From Shewanella sairae (GTDB lineage: Bacteria; Pseudomonadota; Gammaproteobacteria; Enterobacterales; Shewanellaceae), in assembly GCF_023283535.1 (NCBI RefSeq), contig NZ_JAKILT010000052.1, positions 1-41,618 on the forward strand: a stretch of DNA of 41,618 nucleotides. The letters are read 5' to 3'. Of the stretch, positions 26,410 through 34,634 are shown piece after piece. The position numbers and the translations under genes were made by a program. The notes under the pieces were generated by a model that was given only the letters and a program-made list of their open reading frames with translations, did no database searches and was not told where the DNA came from. Position 1 is the first letter of the stretch; each line of letters opens with the position of its first letter.

Positions 26410-26949
26410 TTAGCAGCCGGTATCTATAAAGCTAATCTCTGGCGTGCCGGCTGTTTGCCAGTGGTAGTTGAAGTAGCAATTTGTCGCTCTAACTTCAACT
26501 ATGGTTGGCTCGGCTACATCTAAGATACTTTTTGGTGCAGCAGCAACCGCGTAACTGCCGTTTTCTACATAAATGCGGTAGCGCCAATCATTCACATCAA
26601 GTCCTGCAGCTTTAAATATTTCAGGCGGAGTAGCATAGCCGGCATTAAAGCTTGTTCCGGTAGCTGTTGCTGCCCAAGGTTGATGATGACTACCGGTGAT
26701 TTCTGAGAAGGTCACTTGATCGGTTAGGCTACTTCCAGAAGTTAGGGTTTTTGATTTAAAAAGTGATACAGCTGATTTGACTGAACCTACCGCGCCTTTA
26801 ATCGCCGCGGCATTAGCGTCAGATTTTAGGTTAATAAATTTGGGCGCAGCGATAACCGCCAGTATGCCGAGTACGATAATTACCACCACAAGTTCAATTA
26901 AGGTGAAGCCAGAATTGCTGGTATATCTTGAGTGTATTGTATTTCTCAT
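26410..26949 (-). CDS. Type IV pilin-like (MSHA pilin-type) prepilin
   Basis: I start at ATG 26949 (MRNTIHSRYTSNS) rather than the upstream TTG, giving 179 residues. A 14-residue leader ending in G precedes the class-III cleavage site and FTLIELVVVIIVLGILAVIAAPKF, the N-methylated helix with Glu5. The C-terminus has two cysteines (ATNCYFNY and FIDTGC), the disulphide loop typical of MshA-type pilins. The gene stands alone between torS and torD, with no pilus assembly genes nearby, so it must use a system encoded elsewhere. Its place inside the tor locus is odd. Confidence 0.87.
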   Translation of the reverse strand: MRNTIHSRYTSNSGFTLIELVVVIIVLGILAVIAAPKFINLKSDANAAAIKGAVGSVKSAVSLFKSKTLTSGSSLTDQVTFSEITGSHHQPWAATATGTSFNAGYATPPEIFKAAGLDVNDWRYRIYVENGSYAVAAAPKSILDVAEPTIVEVRATNCYFNYHWQTAGTPEISFIDTGC

Positions 26950-27045
26950 GGTATGACCCAAAAGTATTAGATGAGTTCAACAATGGCATAAATAAGTGGT
27001 AGATAAAAGCCGTAAGCTTATCGTGAACTAAAATTCTAGATAACA

Positions 27046-27080
27046 AAAATGCCGCCCATGATTATCATGAGCGGCATTTT
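27046..27080 (-). terminator. Rho-independent terminator of the torECAD operon
   Basis: AAAATGCCGC (27046-27055) pairs with GCGGCATTTT (27071-27080), with a further inner CATGA/TCATG stem. On the minus strand the hairpin is followed by a T run. It lies 25 bases past the torD stop. Confidence 0.88.
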
Positions 27081-27104
27081 ATTTGATGTTTTTAATGCGC
27101 TAGC

Positions 27105-27770
27105 TTATTGGCTTTCGCTTTCAAGCCACTCTGCATCAGACTTCACCCAAGAGTAGGTAAGGCGTGCTAAAGCTTGATAGAAGTTACCTGTATCAACCTC
27201 AGTCACCTTAGCGACAAAGTTATTTAGCCAGTTAGCTAAATTAGCTTTAATGAAGTCATGCTGCTCCGTTGCAGTGCTATGAGTACACAGGTGAGCAACG
27301 TAAGCCAAGATCACCGCTAGGTGGTCTGCAGGCTCTGGAAACTCACTTTGTACTTGCAGTTGACTCTGTTTTAAAAACTGAGTCATCTGCTGATGCTGTT
27401 CACCAAAGAGTAGCGGTTCATCGCCTTTTTTAGCTGGCTTGTCAGTTAAGTACAAGCTGGCATAAGGCGATGCACTGTGTTTAGTGCCGACTAAGAACAG
27501 ACCGCAATAATCGGCGGCAAGTTCCAGTAATGCCTTATCCGTCTTAAGCGTTGCTAGCTCGGCGACTAAGGTGTTTACATCGGCTTTAAACTCACTTTCA
27601 CTGCTCAGCTGCGCCCAAAACTGCTGGGCTTGCTCGCTGGTTAAATCGTGCAGTGTTTTATGATCAACCTCTTTCGCAAATAGTGACGAAAGTAATTGAT
27701 AAATAGTGCTTCTAACCTGATCAACTGGGTTGATCTCTACTGACTTTGTGTTCACAGCATCTTTCATCAT
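27105..27770 (-). CDS. torD: TorD, chaperone for TMAO reductase
   Basis: A 221-residue all-helical TorD/DmsD-family protein. Visible elements are VRSTIYQLLSSLFAKEVD at the N-terminus, the family motif region DYCGLFLVGTKHSASPYASLYL (usually LF.G....PYESVYL) and EPADHLAVILAYVAHL (E-P-D-H motif). It binds the Tat leader of TorA and assists molybdenum-cofactor insertion in the cytoplasm. Its start overlaps the torA stop by four bases (ATGA), which indicates coupled translation; ATG 27767 is the alternative start. Confidence 0.94.
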   Translation of the reverse strand: MMKDAVNTKSVEINPVDQVRSTIYQLLSSLFAKEVDHKTLHDLTSEQAQQFWAQLSSESEFKADVNTLVAELATLKTDKALLELAADYCGLFLVGTKHSASPYASLYLTDKPAKKGDEPLLFGEQHQQMTQFLKQSQLQVQSEFPEPADHLAVILAYVAHLCTHSTATEQHDFIKANLANWLNNFVAKVTEVDTGNFYQALARLTYSWVKSDAEWLESESQ

Positions 27771-30259
27771 AATGCAATCTCAACCGGGCCGCTAAATGAA
27801 CTAACTGCAGGTACTTTACCTTGATACTTTTCGTAGTCAACAAGACAAGTATAAGCAGAACAAGCTTGTGCAAGTTTAGAGGTACCAATATCTAGCGTTA
27901 GGGTGTTTGGATCACCATAACTACAGATAGCACCAATTTTTGCGCCGCCTTCTTTGCTACCGTCTTCACCCACAGGGCCATACCAAGCACCTTCTTCGAT
28001 ACGGATAACGCCGCGAGGGAATTTCTCCGATACCACAGCACCTGCTAGTAATTGTCCGCGCTCGTTGAACACACGTACAATATCACCTGACTTAATGCCA
28101 CGTTGTTTGGCATCTTCAGGGTTTAGGTATACAGGCTCGCGACCGTTAACAGTGTAAGTTTCGCGGAACTCCTGCGATTCACACATTTGTGAATGCAGAC
28201 GCTTGTCTGGGTGGCAAGACTGCATCCAAATTGGGTGCTTGTCTGAACCTGGACCGCCATGGCTACGCTCTGCTTTTTCCATCCAAGTTGGGTGGCCTGG
28301 GCAGTCATCGTATTCATATTGAGCAATCTTACGGCTGAAGATCTCAATCAATCCAGAAGGCGTACCTAGTGGGTTGATCTCTGGATCATCTCTAAATGCC
28401 GCGTGACGCACCCAAGGCTTACCTTCACCAAAGTATACGTAACCTTCTTTCCAGAATTCTTCGAACTCAGGCATTTCAAATTTGCCGGCGTTGGCAGCTT
28501 TACAATCGTTGTATAGCTTCACTAACCAGTCATGTTCCGTCATGCCACGAGTGTATTCTTTCTCTTTACCCAGTAATGCAGCAAAGCGAGTGAAGATCTC
28601 GAAGTCTGAAAGACTTTCAAATAACGGCTCAACCATCTTCTGCATTGCAAGCAAACCACGGTTTGCATATGCGCCATAGATGTCGATATCGTTACGTTCA
28701 AACGTGGTACATGCAGGCAGTACGATGTCTGAGAAACGACAAGTTGCCGTCCAGTTCATATCGATCGATACGATGCACTCAAGCTTGTGGAACGCTTTCT
28801 TCATGCGGTTACGATCTTGGTGATGGTTCCATGGGTTGTTACCTGAGAACACCATCATCTTAATGTCTGGATACGTGACTTTAGAGCCGTTTGAGTCAAT
28901 GGTTTTACCAGGCTCAAGGATTGAGTCAATCCAACGCGCAACAGGAATTGTGTTGCTTGCGCCTTTAAAATCATTGCTATCAAAAATAGGCTTCTGGCCT
29001 TCATCAAGGTTACGTGGGAACGCACCTGGCGCCGCAGCACCTGAAGACGGCACACCAATACTTGAGTAGTGGTGACCATAGCTAATACCGCCGCCTGGTA
29101 GGCCGATTTGACCAATCATGGTTGCAAGTACCGCTGCCATCCAGTAAGGCTGCTCACCGTGTTGCTGACGTTGAATACACCAGCCCATCAACATCTGTGT
29201 GCGATCTTTAGTCATTACCTTAGCAAGGTCACGGATGATTTCTGCTGAAACACCAGTGATCTCTGCTGCCCATTCAGGTGTTTTCTCAACACCGTCAGTT
29301 TGGCCTTTAATGTAAGGTAAGAACTTGTCGAAGCCTAAGCTGTAACCTTCAATGAACTTAGTGTCATGAAGGTTCTTTTCTACCATTTCGTGAGCAATAC
29401 CTAGCATTAGCGCTACGTCGCTTTGCGGATTAATGTAAAGTTGCTCACAACCTAGGTATTGCTGTGTTTTCGTGACGACAGGGTCAATACTGATCACACG
29501 AATTTCGCCTTTGGCTACTTTCTCTTTTAACTGAGCAAGGTAAGCGTAAGACTCATGTGTTTCAGCGTTCCAGCCGACTTGTAGGTTCTTGTACGGATCA
29601 TTCGACCATAAAATGATGGTTTTAGAATGCTCCAGAATTAACGACCAAGAAGTACCTTGAGCGTAAACTTCTGTAGAACCTAAGATGTAAGGCAAAATCG
29701 TTTGCCCTGCACCTGTTGAATAGTCACCAATCTTCTTAACGAAGTTACCGTGCATGCCTACTGCGCGTTGCATATGGCTGGTGCTTGAGTGCAACTGACC
29801 CGTTGCGCGCCAACCTGTTTGCCCTGCGTGTAGGCCTGATGGACCATACTTAGTTTGCACTTCATCAAGTGAATCTTTAAATAGGCGTAGCGCCTTATCC
29901 CAAGTCACACGAACAAAGCGAAAATCACCGCGTTGTGTGGTATCGCTTTGGTGACCTTTTAATAAAAAGTCTAAGCGCACCATTGGGTAACGAACGCGTG
30001 ATGGGTTGTAAACTAAGCCCTTAATACCGTTGATCATATCTGTTGGATACATATCGGTATCGAAAGGTTTAACTTCAGAGATCACGCCGTTCTTGCGCTT
30101 CATCTTGAACGCACCGAAGTGCGCTCCAGTGGTTAGCCAGCCGTCAGATGCATCTGCACCAGCTGCCGCTAAAGCGTTTAGTGGCGCAAGTACTGATGAT
30201 CCGCTAAGTACGACATAAGATGTTCCTACTAAGCCTTTTAGAAAGTCTCTTCTGTTCAT
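27767..30259 (-). CDS. torA: TorA, periplasmic TMAO reductase (molybdoenzyme)
   Basis: An 830-residue enzyme of the DMSO-reductase family reducing trimethylamine N-oxide to trimethylamine. The twin-arginine leader is MNRRDFLKGLVGTSYVV, cleaved near ALAAAGA. There is no N-terminal Fe-S cysteine cluster, as expected for TorA/BisC-type enzymes. Molybdopterin-binding stretches include GWRATGQLHSS, YAQGTSW with the serine ligand, IILWSNDPYKN, PGGGISYGHHYSS and FSGNNPWNHHQDRNRM. It receives electrons from TorC and starts 14 bases after the torC stop. Exported folded by Tat after TorD-assisted loading. Confidence 0.96.
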   Translation of the reverse strand: MNRRDFLKGLVGTSYVVLSGSSVLAPLNALAAAGADASDGWLTTGAHFGAFKMKRKNGVISEVKPFDTDMYPTDMINGIKGLVYNPSRVRYPMVRLDFLLKGHQSDTTQRGDFRFVRVTWDKALRLFKDSLDEVQTKYGPSGLHAGQTGWRATGQLHSSTSHMQRAVGMHGNFVKKIGDYSTGAGQTILPYILGSTEVYAQGTSWSLILEHSKTIILWSNDPYKNLQVGWNAETHESYAYLAQLKEKVAKGEIRVISIDPVVTKTQQYLGCEQLYINPQSDVALMLGIAHEMVEKNLHDTKFIEGYSLGFDKFLPYIKGQTDGVEKTPEWAAEITGVSAEIIRDLAKVMTKDRTQMLMGWCIQRQQHGEQPYWMAAVLATMIGQIGLPGGGISYGHHYSSIGVPSSGAAAPGAFPRNLDEGQKPIFDSNDFKGASNTIPVARWIDSILEPGKTIDSNGSKVTYPDIKMMVFSGNNPWNHHQDRNRMKKAFHKLECIVSIDMNWTATCRFSDIVLPACTTFERNDIDIYGAYANRGLLAMQKMVEPLFESLSDFEIFTRFAALLGKEKEYTRGMTEHDWLVKLYNDCKAANAGKFEMPEFEEFWKEGYVYFGEGKPWVRHAAFRDDPEINPLGTPSGLIEIFSRKIAQYEYDDCPGHPTWMEKAERSHGGPGSDKHPIWMQSCHPDKRLHSQMCESQEFRETYTVNGREPVYLNPEDAKQRGIKSGDIVRVFNERGQLLAGAVVSEKFPRGVIRIEEGAWYGPVGEDGSKEGGAKIGAICSYGDPNTLTLDIGTSKLAQACSAYTCLVDYEKYQGKVPAVSSFSGPVEIAL

Positions 30260-30273
30260 TACGCTATGTCCTA

Positions 30274-31452
30274 TTAGTGAGCTGACTTATCGAAAGTTGA
30301 TGAATGCTCTTGTAAATACTTTTGTACCAAAGCCTGTGTATCTTGATCCATGTTGACGAATGCGATCATGCCTTGGAACATACCTGGCCATGTGTTGGCA
30401 TCAAAATGCGCTTCAGCTGGCTGAGTGTGACATACACTACATGCTGTGCTGTATGTGCTACGAGCGTAATCCCAAAGTGGCTGCAGATCAGTTAGCAAGT
30501 AGTCAGTATCAGTCCAGATATCCGCTTCAACACGTTGCCATTTAAGGCCAGTCATTGGATCTTCTTTCTCTTCGAAAGTTCTAATCACACCTTCTTCTAG
30601 CGCTGCGTCTTTAGTTAACTGAGCAGATAGAATGTTTAAGCCAAAGTCGTAGTAGATCACGCGGCCTGCACCGATTTTCTTTCTCCAGCCATCGATACCA
30701 ATCTTGGCGCGGTTACCTTTCACTTCTAAGATTTTCACCTTAGTTGCAATGTTCAATGTACCGGCTTCAACGTCAGTTTTCTCATTGAAGAATAACGGCT
30801 TAGTCAATGCTGAGAAGTAAGTTTGACCAACTTGAACACCGCTAACACCACGGCCCACTTCTGCGATTAACTCAGGAGCACGAGCGGTACCCATTTCTGG
30901 TAGTTTGTGCGCAATACCTTTGTGGCAATCAACACAGCTTTGATCTAATTCTGCAGCGCGTTTCATCTGCTTAACAGCAAGCTTAGACATGCTGTCCCAC
31001 TTCATTGAATCGTACTGGTGACAGTTTTTACATGCTGCAGACTTATCACGGTCAAAACGTTTCCACTCACGGCTTGCCATTTCAAGACGCTTATCTTCAA
31101 ACTTCTCTGGGGTACTTACAGTGTTGAACAACCAGCCGTATACATCGTGAGACGCTTCTAACTTACGGGCAATCTTACGGCCATAGTTATGTGGTACGTG
31201 ACAGTCTGGACAGGTTGCACGAACGCCTGAGTGATTTGAAAAATGCACTGTCTGTTGTAGCTCTTTGTATGGTGTACTTTCCATACTGTGACAGCTGATA
31301 CAGAACTCTTCTGTGTTCGTCGCTTCAAGTGCAGTGTTAAAACCACCCCAGAAGATAATGCCCATTAGAAAGGCAGAAATACTGATACTTCCTAAGGTTA
31401 GGTATTTAGCTGGTTTAGTCAGTGTGCGCCAGATGTTAAGTAACCATCTCAT
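30274..31452 (-). CDS. torC: TorC, membrane-anchored pentaheme c-type cytochrome
   Basis: A 392-residue cytochrome of the NapC/NirT family with a C-terminal extension. One N-terminal anchor helix (about 18-38) is followed by four heme sites CISCH, CPDCH, CKNCH and CVDCH in the NapC-like part, and a fifth, CSVCH, in the C-terminal TorC-specific domain (about residue 343). It oxidises menaquinol at the inner membrane and passes electrons to TorA. Upstream of it in the operon is torE, 40 bases away. Confidence 0.96.
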   Translation of the reverse strand: MRWLLNIWRTLTKPAKYLTLGSISISAFLMGIIFWGGFNTALEATNTEEFCISCHSMESTPYKELQQTVHFSNHSGVRATCPDCHVPHNYGRKIARKLEASHDVYGWLFNTVSTPEKFEDKRLEMASREWKRFDRDKSAACKNCHQYDSMKWDSMSKLAVKQMKRAAELDQSCVDCHKGIAHKLPEMGTARAPELIAEVGRGVSGVQVGQTYFSALTKPLFFNEKTDVEAGTLNIATKVKILEVKGNRAKIGIDGWRKKIGAGRVIYYDFGLNILSAQLTKDAALEEGVIRTFEEKEDPMTGLKWQRVEADIWTDTDYLLTDLQPLWDYARSTYSTACSVCHTQPAEAHFDANTWPGMFQGMIAFVNMDQDTQALVQKYLQEHSSTFDKSAH

Positions 31453-31492
31453 AACGGCATCCTCGTAATAAATTTAAAAATGTAATTGAAAA

Positions 31493-31663
31493 TTAGTGAG
31501 ACGCAACGCCACTAAATGTAAGCGAGATCCAGATAATTAAGCCGTATACGCTAACGAATGTGGCGGCTAATGCTGGAAATAGAATGAAGATGATAAAGCC
31601 CAATGCTTTTAGCTCATCTTTCTTGCTGCTAACGTTTTCTTTTGGGGGACATTGCTCAGTCAT
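31493..31663 (-). CDS. torE: TorE, small membrane protein of the TMAO operon
   Basis: A 56-residue protein starting MTEQCPPKENVSSKKDELKA, with one long hydrophobic helix (about 22-50, LGFIIFILFPALAATFVSVY then GLIIWISLTF). The KKDELKAxGFI…YGLIIWI pattern is that of the NapE/TorE family. It is the first gene of torECAD, as in Shewanella. The role is unclear; it is probably a small subunit or stabiliser of the quinol-side complex. It is too short for many gene-finding cutoffs. Confidence 0.9.
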   Translation of the reverse strand: MTEQCPPKENVSSKKDELKALGFIIFILFPALAATFVSVYGLIIWISLTFSGVASH

Positions 31664-31704
31664 GACTGTGTGCTCCGGCTAATCGATACTTTTTGATTAA
31701 GCTA

Positions 31705-31710
31705 AGTATA
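31705..31710 (-). promoter_or_regulatory. Candidate -10 hexamer of torECAD
   Basis: TATACT on the minus strand, about 40 bases before the torE ATG. No good -35 lies 16-18 bases upstream, consistent with activator dependence. Confidence 0.4.
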
Positions 31711-31741
31711 GTTAGTTAATGTGAATAGTGATGAGGGCATC

Positions 31742-31779
31742 AATGAATGAGATAAGACAACTTATGACAAAATATGAAT
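31742..31779 (-). promoter_or_regulatory. Paired TorR boxes upstream of torE
   Basis: On the minus strand, ATTCATATT (31779-31771) and ATTCATT (31748-31742) start 31 bases apart. They lie about 32-70 bases upstream of a -10-like TATACT (31710-31705), a good place for an OmpR-family activator. Confidence 0.6.
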
Positions 31780-31873
31780 GGATTTCTCATCATGTATTTT
31801 ATTATTAATTTAGGCTTAATTTTATATCAGTTTTAGCTGTATTTTTAAATACTAAATAAAGAAAGGGTTATGA

Positions 31874-31913
31874 AAGCACTAAAAATAAAGTGATGATAAT
31901 TATTTTAGTGCTT
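31874..31913 (-). terminator. Terminator of the DUF2956 remnant
   Basis: AAGCACTAAAAATAA (31874-31888) pairs with TTATTTTAGTGCTT (31900-31913) with one bulged A. It lies about 40 bases beyond the remnant's stop on the minus strand and is followed by TTTCAT. Confidence 0.6.
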
Positions 31914-31954
31914 GTTTATGACAGGTTTTGTAGCAAGAAGAGGTGAAGAGAGGC

Positions 31955-32212
31955 TTACTTTGAGAACACAATATAAGCGATAAAGCCTATCCAGCTCAGG
32001 GTGAGTAATCCCCATGGCAGATAAGGGCTGGTGGCGCGATCTTCAATGTTGCTGTGATCTTGACCTGCAATGTTAGCTTCACGAGCTTTGGCTCTACTTT
32101 CTTGCTTACGCGCCTTATCACGTTATCTGGCCTTACCTTTTTGTAATTTCTTGTATTCAGCGATGCCTTTTTCAATGCCTTGGGCAATCAACTTCGTTTG
32201 CTCTTGCGACAT
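31955..32212 (-). pseudogene. DUF2956 gene remnant, 5'-truncated and with an in-frame stop
   Basis: The minus-strand frame from 32212 to 31955 encodes SQEQTKLIAQGIEKGIAEYK, then LQKGKAR, a TAA at 32125-32123, and continues in frame through RDKARKQESRAKAREANIAG to PYLPWGLLTLSWIGFIAYIV. This aligns along its length with the intact protein encoded at 41066 (KEQTKLIAKGIQNGIELYKK and NPLPWFLLVISWIFFGAYIV). About 30 residues normally found at the N-terminus are absent upstream. The gene is therefore broken twice. It sits beside torE at the left edge of the accessory island, and loss of its 5' end probably marks the junction. Confidence 0.8.
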
Positions 32213-32638
32213 TATATACGGAAAAGATGGAGCATGAACTTGGTGATTGAGCTTATATGCCCCGAAATATAAGGAAATTGAACTGTAGTTTATTTTCTAT
32301 GCTTTACAAAAATTGTTGTTTCTGTAAAAAACATTGTTTTTTGTCCTGAGAAGGCTCCATTTACCACTTGAAAGTTGCTAGTTATTCTTTACAAAATTAG
32401 CACTTGAGTATCCTTTAATATTTGATGTTTAGATAATGTAGTTAGGTTTTTGCTTCGAGCCTTATAGGCTGTGTAAGCCGTTGGGTATTAGTAGTTTCAT
32501 AAGGTAGGGGGATATCTACAGCTTGGAGGGGATGAGTATTTACTATTAGGTGATATGAACGTTATTTATCTTAAATTAAGCCCTATATCTTTTGAGAAAA
32601 TAGGGCTTGATATTGGCCGTGTAAACTTTAAGTGTGGT
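32213..32638. other. Non-coding stretch at the left edge of the accessory island
   Basis: AT-rich sequence with no plausible gene on either strand. Around 32300-32345 it holds short TTGTTT/TGTAAA repeats, and at 32578-32608 the terminator of the retron gene. No integrase or attachment repeat was recognised. Confidence 0.5.
32578..32608 (-). terminator. Hairpin after the retron reverse transcriptase gene
   Basis: AAGCCCTAT (32578-32586) pairs perfectly with ATAGGGCTT (32600-32608) around 13 bases, about 30 bases past the stop of the gene on the minus strand. The following T run is weak. Confidence 0.6.
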
Positions 32639-34474
32639 TTATTTTATAGAGTCATAGTGCTCTATAACTTTAACCATGCGATCGAATATTCCTTTAAATC
32701 TAGAGAAATCTAAATCTTTTTTATTAGCATGCACAACATGTGTAGCGAATGAATCTTTACTTAAATCGCTATCAGGGTCTCGTTTTGAAACAGTGTTGAA
32801 ACACTTTCCATTGTACTTTCTAAGCCTGTCAGCATCACTAAAGAAATACTCAATATCTGTCTCCGAATTTTCCTTACCTAGTGGTGTTAGAACTAGATAA
32901 ACATTGTGGAAAATATGCACAAAATCTGAAGCTCGTATATCTTTTGCGGAGCTTGGGAAAATACTCTTTCCCTCAATATGATTTACATAATTGATTAAAT
33001 TTTTGGGGCCTACATCATTATCTACAAGAATGATTACAGGCTTTTTGGGTTTAGGAGCTTTATAGAACTTAAAGTGCTGTCTGTAGTTAATAATAAAGTC
33101 TTTTAAGTAATCAGTACCGCCATAGAGCTCCAGTAAATACCTAGTTCTTTCCGTATACTCTACAAAACGTAACAGTAACTCGTATCGTGAAGTAGCAGTC
33201 TTTTCTGAGGCTAATTTAGGAAAAGATTTTGCTAGCATATGTACAGCTGATTTTAGATATACATTATCGGTTTTACCTTCGGTCAGAATCGTTGGTAATT
33301 CATTCCCATAGAATAAGCTGTAAAATAAATACTTACTAAATGTGTCTTCTCTTCCACTATGTAAATAACGCCTTAGTTTAGCTTGATTATTTTTTATAGC
33401 TTCTTTTTTTGTGTTGTACTTAGGGTTAAGGGGAGGAGATTGACGTAATCTGTTATAGTGATCAACCTGATCTATAAAGTTGAGTTTACCTTCAAGAACA
33501 TTGGCATTCCCTTTAACAACTTCACCGTTAACTAGTTCTGTAAATCCTCCAGTTTTAAACAAGGAATTACATTGAGCTCGAACCGTTCTCCAGTATTCCT
33601 TTTTCGTATTGGGCTTCTTGTTTACAATTAATCCAGTAACGTCTTGTCTTGAGTCTTTGTATTGATTTCTAGTTTTTTTATCGTTTATGAGGAATCCAGA
33701 TCTTCGTATTTCAGAACGCAGTTTTTTGCTTAAAATAAACTCACCATCACGTTCGCTAGCTAAAGCAACTGGCAGCTCCCTGTTCCGAGTTGAGAACGTT
33801 ATATCATCTGCATACCTTGTATATATACATGAATTATTGGATGCTAATCTTGCAAGCTTTATATCTAAAGAATGGACTATTAGATTAGTGATAACTGGAG
33901 AGCAAGGACTACCTTGAGGGAGCTCATTCTTATGGCATGCTATTTTAGCTATTACGGTAGCAATTTCAGGACTTAGCTCAAAGTGCTTATTTTTAATGAA
34001 AAAGCCTCTAACGCGACCGAAGTTAAAACTCCCGAAAAAATCTTCCAAGTCTATATTAAGTACATGCTTTTTACCTAAGTGCATCATCGCATTTGTTATG
34101 ATAGAGCGCTTTCTTTCAAATCCATGCGAAAGTGATGGTTGTTTCGTTTTTGCGTTGGAGCACTTAACTTTCAGAACTTTGGAGTTTTTTGCTTTTTCCT
34201 TAACTATTTCAGAGCTTGGAAACTTTTCAGCGTTTATTTCATCCAGGCAGTCAAGCAGCAAATTAGATAGTGAAGATTGAATAGATTTTAATGCGGCAGT
34301 AGGAGCGTTTATAATTCTCTCGCCACCATTTTTCTTGGGGACTTTAAATTGTGAATATTGATTTTCGGTCTTAACTATATACAGACAATATGTAAGTGCT
34401 GAAGGTTTGATACCTAACAGATGAGCCAAGTCTGGTTTGGTTTTAGTTTTTTTTAATAGCTGTAGTTTTTGCAT
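32639..34474 (-). CDS. Retron reverse transcriptase fused to a Toprim domain (Ec67/Eco2 type)
   Basis: I start at ATG 34474 (MQKLQLLKKTKTKPDLAHLL), preceded by AGGTGG at six bases, giving 611 residues. The open frame extends upstream, but that part overlaps the retron RNA. RT motifs: FKVPKKNGGERIINAP, NIDLEDFFGSFNFGRVRGFF, LPQGSPCSP (185-193), catalytic YADD (221-224) and the retron VTG motif (279-281, DVTGLIVNKK). The C-terminal part is a Toprim domain: PTILTEGKTDNVYLK (E399, D403) and PVIILVDNDVGP (DND 485-487). Domain order and many phrases match the Ec67 retron protein. It would make msDNA from the adjacent RNA; the Toprim part is the probable effector in phage defence. Confidence 0.93.
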   Translation of the reverse strand: MQKLQLLKKTKTKPDLAHLLGIKPSALTYCLYIVKTENQYSQFKVPKKNGGERIINAPTAALKSIQSSLSNLLLDCLDEINAEKFPSSEIVKEKAKNSKVLKVKCSNAKTKQPSLSHGFERKRSIITNAMMHLGKKHVLNIDLEDFFGSFNFGRVRGFFIKNKHFELSPEIATVIAKIACHKNELPQGSPCSPVITNLIVHSLDIKLARLASNNSCIYTRYADDITFSTRNRELPVALASERDGEFILSKKLRSEIRRSGFLINDKKTRNQYKDSRQDVTGLIVNKKPNTKKEYWRTVRAQCNSLFKTGGFTELVNGEVVKGNANVLEGKLNFIDQVDHYNRLRQSPPLNPKYNTKKEAIKNNQAKLRRYLHSGREDTFSKYLFYSLFYGNELPTILTEGKTDNVYLKSAVHMLAKSFPKLASEKTATSRYELLLRFVEYTERTRYLLELYGGTDYLKDFIINYRQHFKFYKAPKPKKPVIILVDNDVGPKNLINYVNHIEGKSIFPSSAKDIRASDFVHIFHNVYLVLTPLGKENSETDIEYFFSDADRLRKYNGKCFNTVSKRDPDSDLSKDSFATHVVHANKKDLDFSRFKGIFDRMVKVIEHYDSIK

Positions 34475-34475
34475 A

Positions 34476-34492
34476 TAATACCACCTAAGAAA
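34476..34492 (-). promoter_or_regulatory. Hairpin covering the ribosome site of the retron RT gene
   Basis: On the minus strand, ACCAC, the loop TTTCTTAG and GTGGT form a 5-bp stem. GTGGT includes part of the AGGTGG ribosome site, and ACCAC overlaps the 3' end of the retron RNA's a2 repeat. Pairing of a1 with a2 could therefore compete with this hairpin. Confidence 0.4.
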
Positions 34493-34494
34493 GT

Positions 34495-34628
34495 GGTTTA
34501 TGGGCACTCCTACGCAAACTTGACAAGAAGTTATAAAGGCATCCGATAATATGATACCTTCAAAGGCAATCCATTCGGACATTTTTTTCACTGATCGCGA
34601 AGCGCGATCCAAAATCTGCCCATAAACC
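34495..34628 (-). ncRNA. Retron msr-msd RNA
   Basis: On the minus strand the 134 bases start with a1 GGTTTATGGGC (34628-34618) and end with a2 GCCCATAAACC (34505-34495), an 11-bp perfect inverted repeat. Directly after a1 comes CAGATTTTGG, matching the priming-guanosine region of Ec67 msr. A 7-bp stem with a 3-base loop (34609-34593, GATCGCG-CTT-CGCGATC) and AGTG follow, again as in Ec67. The msd part (about 34585-34507) forms an imperfect hairpin and ends GCGTAGGAGTGCCC, close to Ec67's GCGAAGGAGTGCC. It ends 20 bases before the RT ATG. Confidence 0.9.
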
Positions 34629-34634
34629 GCAGGT

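Noticed and set aside
28855..29115. Open frames opposite and in other frames of torA
   Set aside because: They are long only because of torA codon use; none has a ribosome site or recognisable domain.
31996..32187. 63-codon minus-strand frame
   Set aside because: It is an out-of-frame shadow of the DUF2956 remnant, whose own frame shows clear similarity to the protein at 41066.
34475..34612. 46-residue N-terminal extension of the RT
   Set aside because: It lies across the msr-msd RNA. The ATG at 34474 has its own ribosome site and matches the start of Ec67-type RTs.
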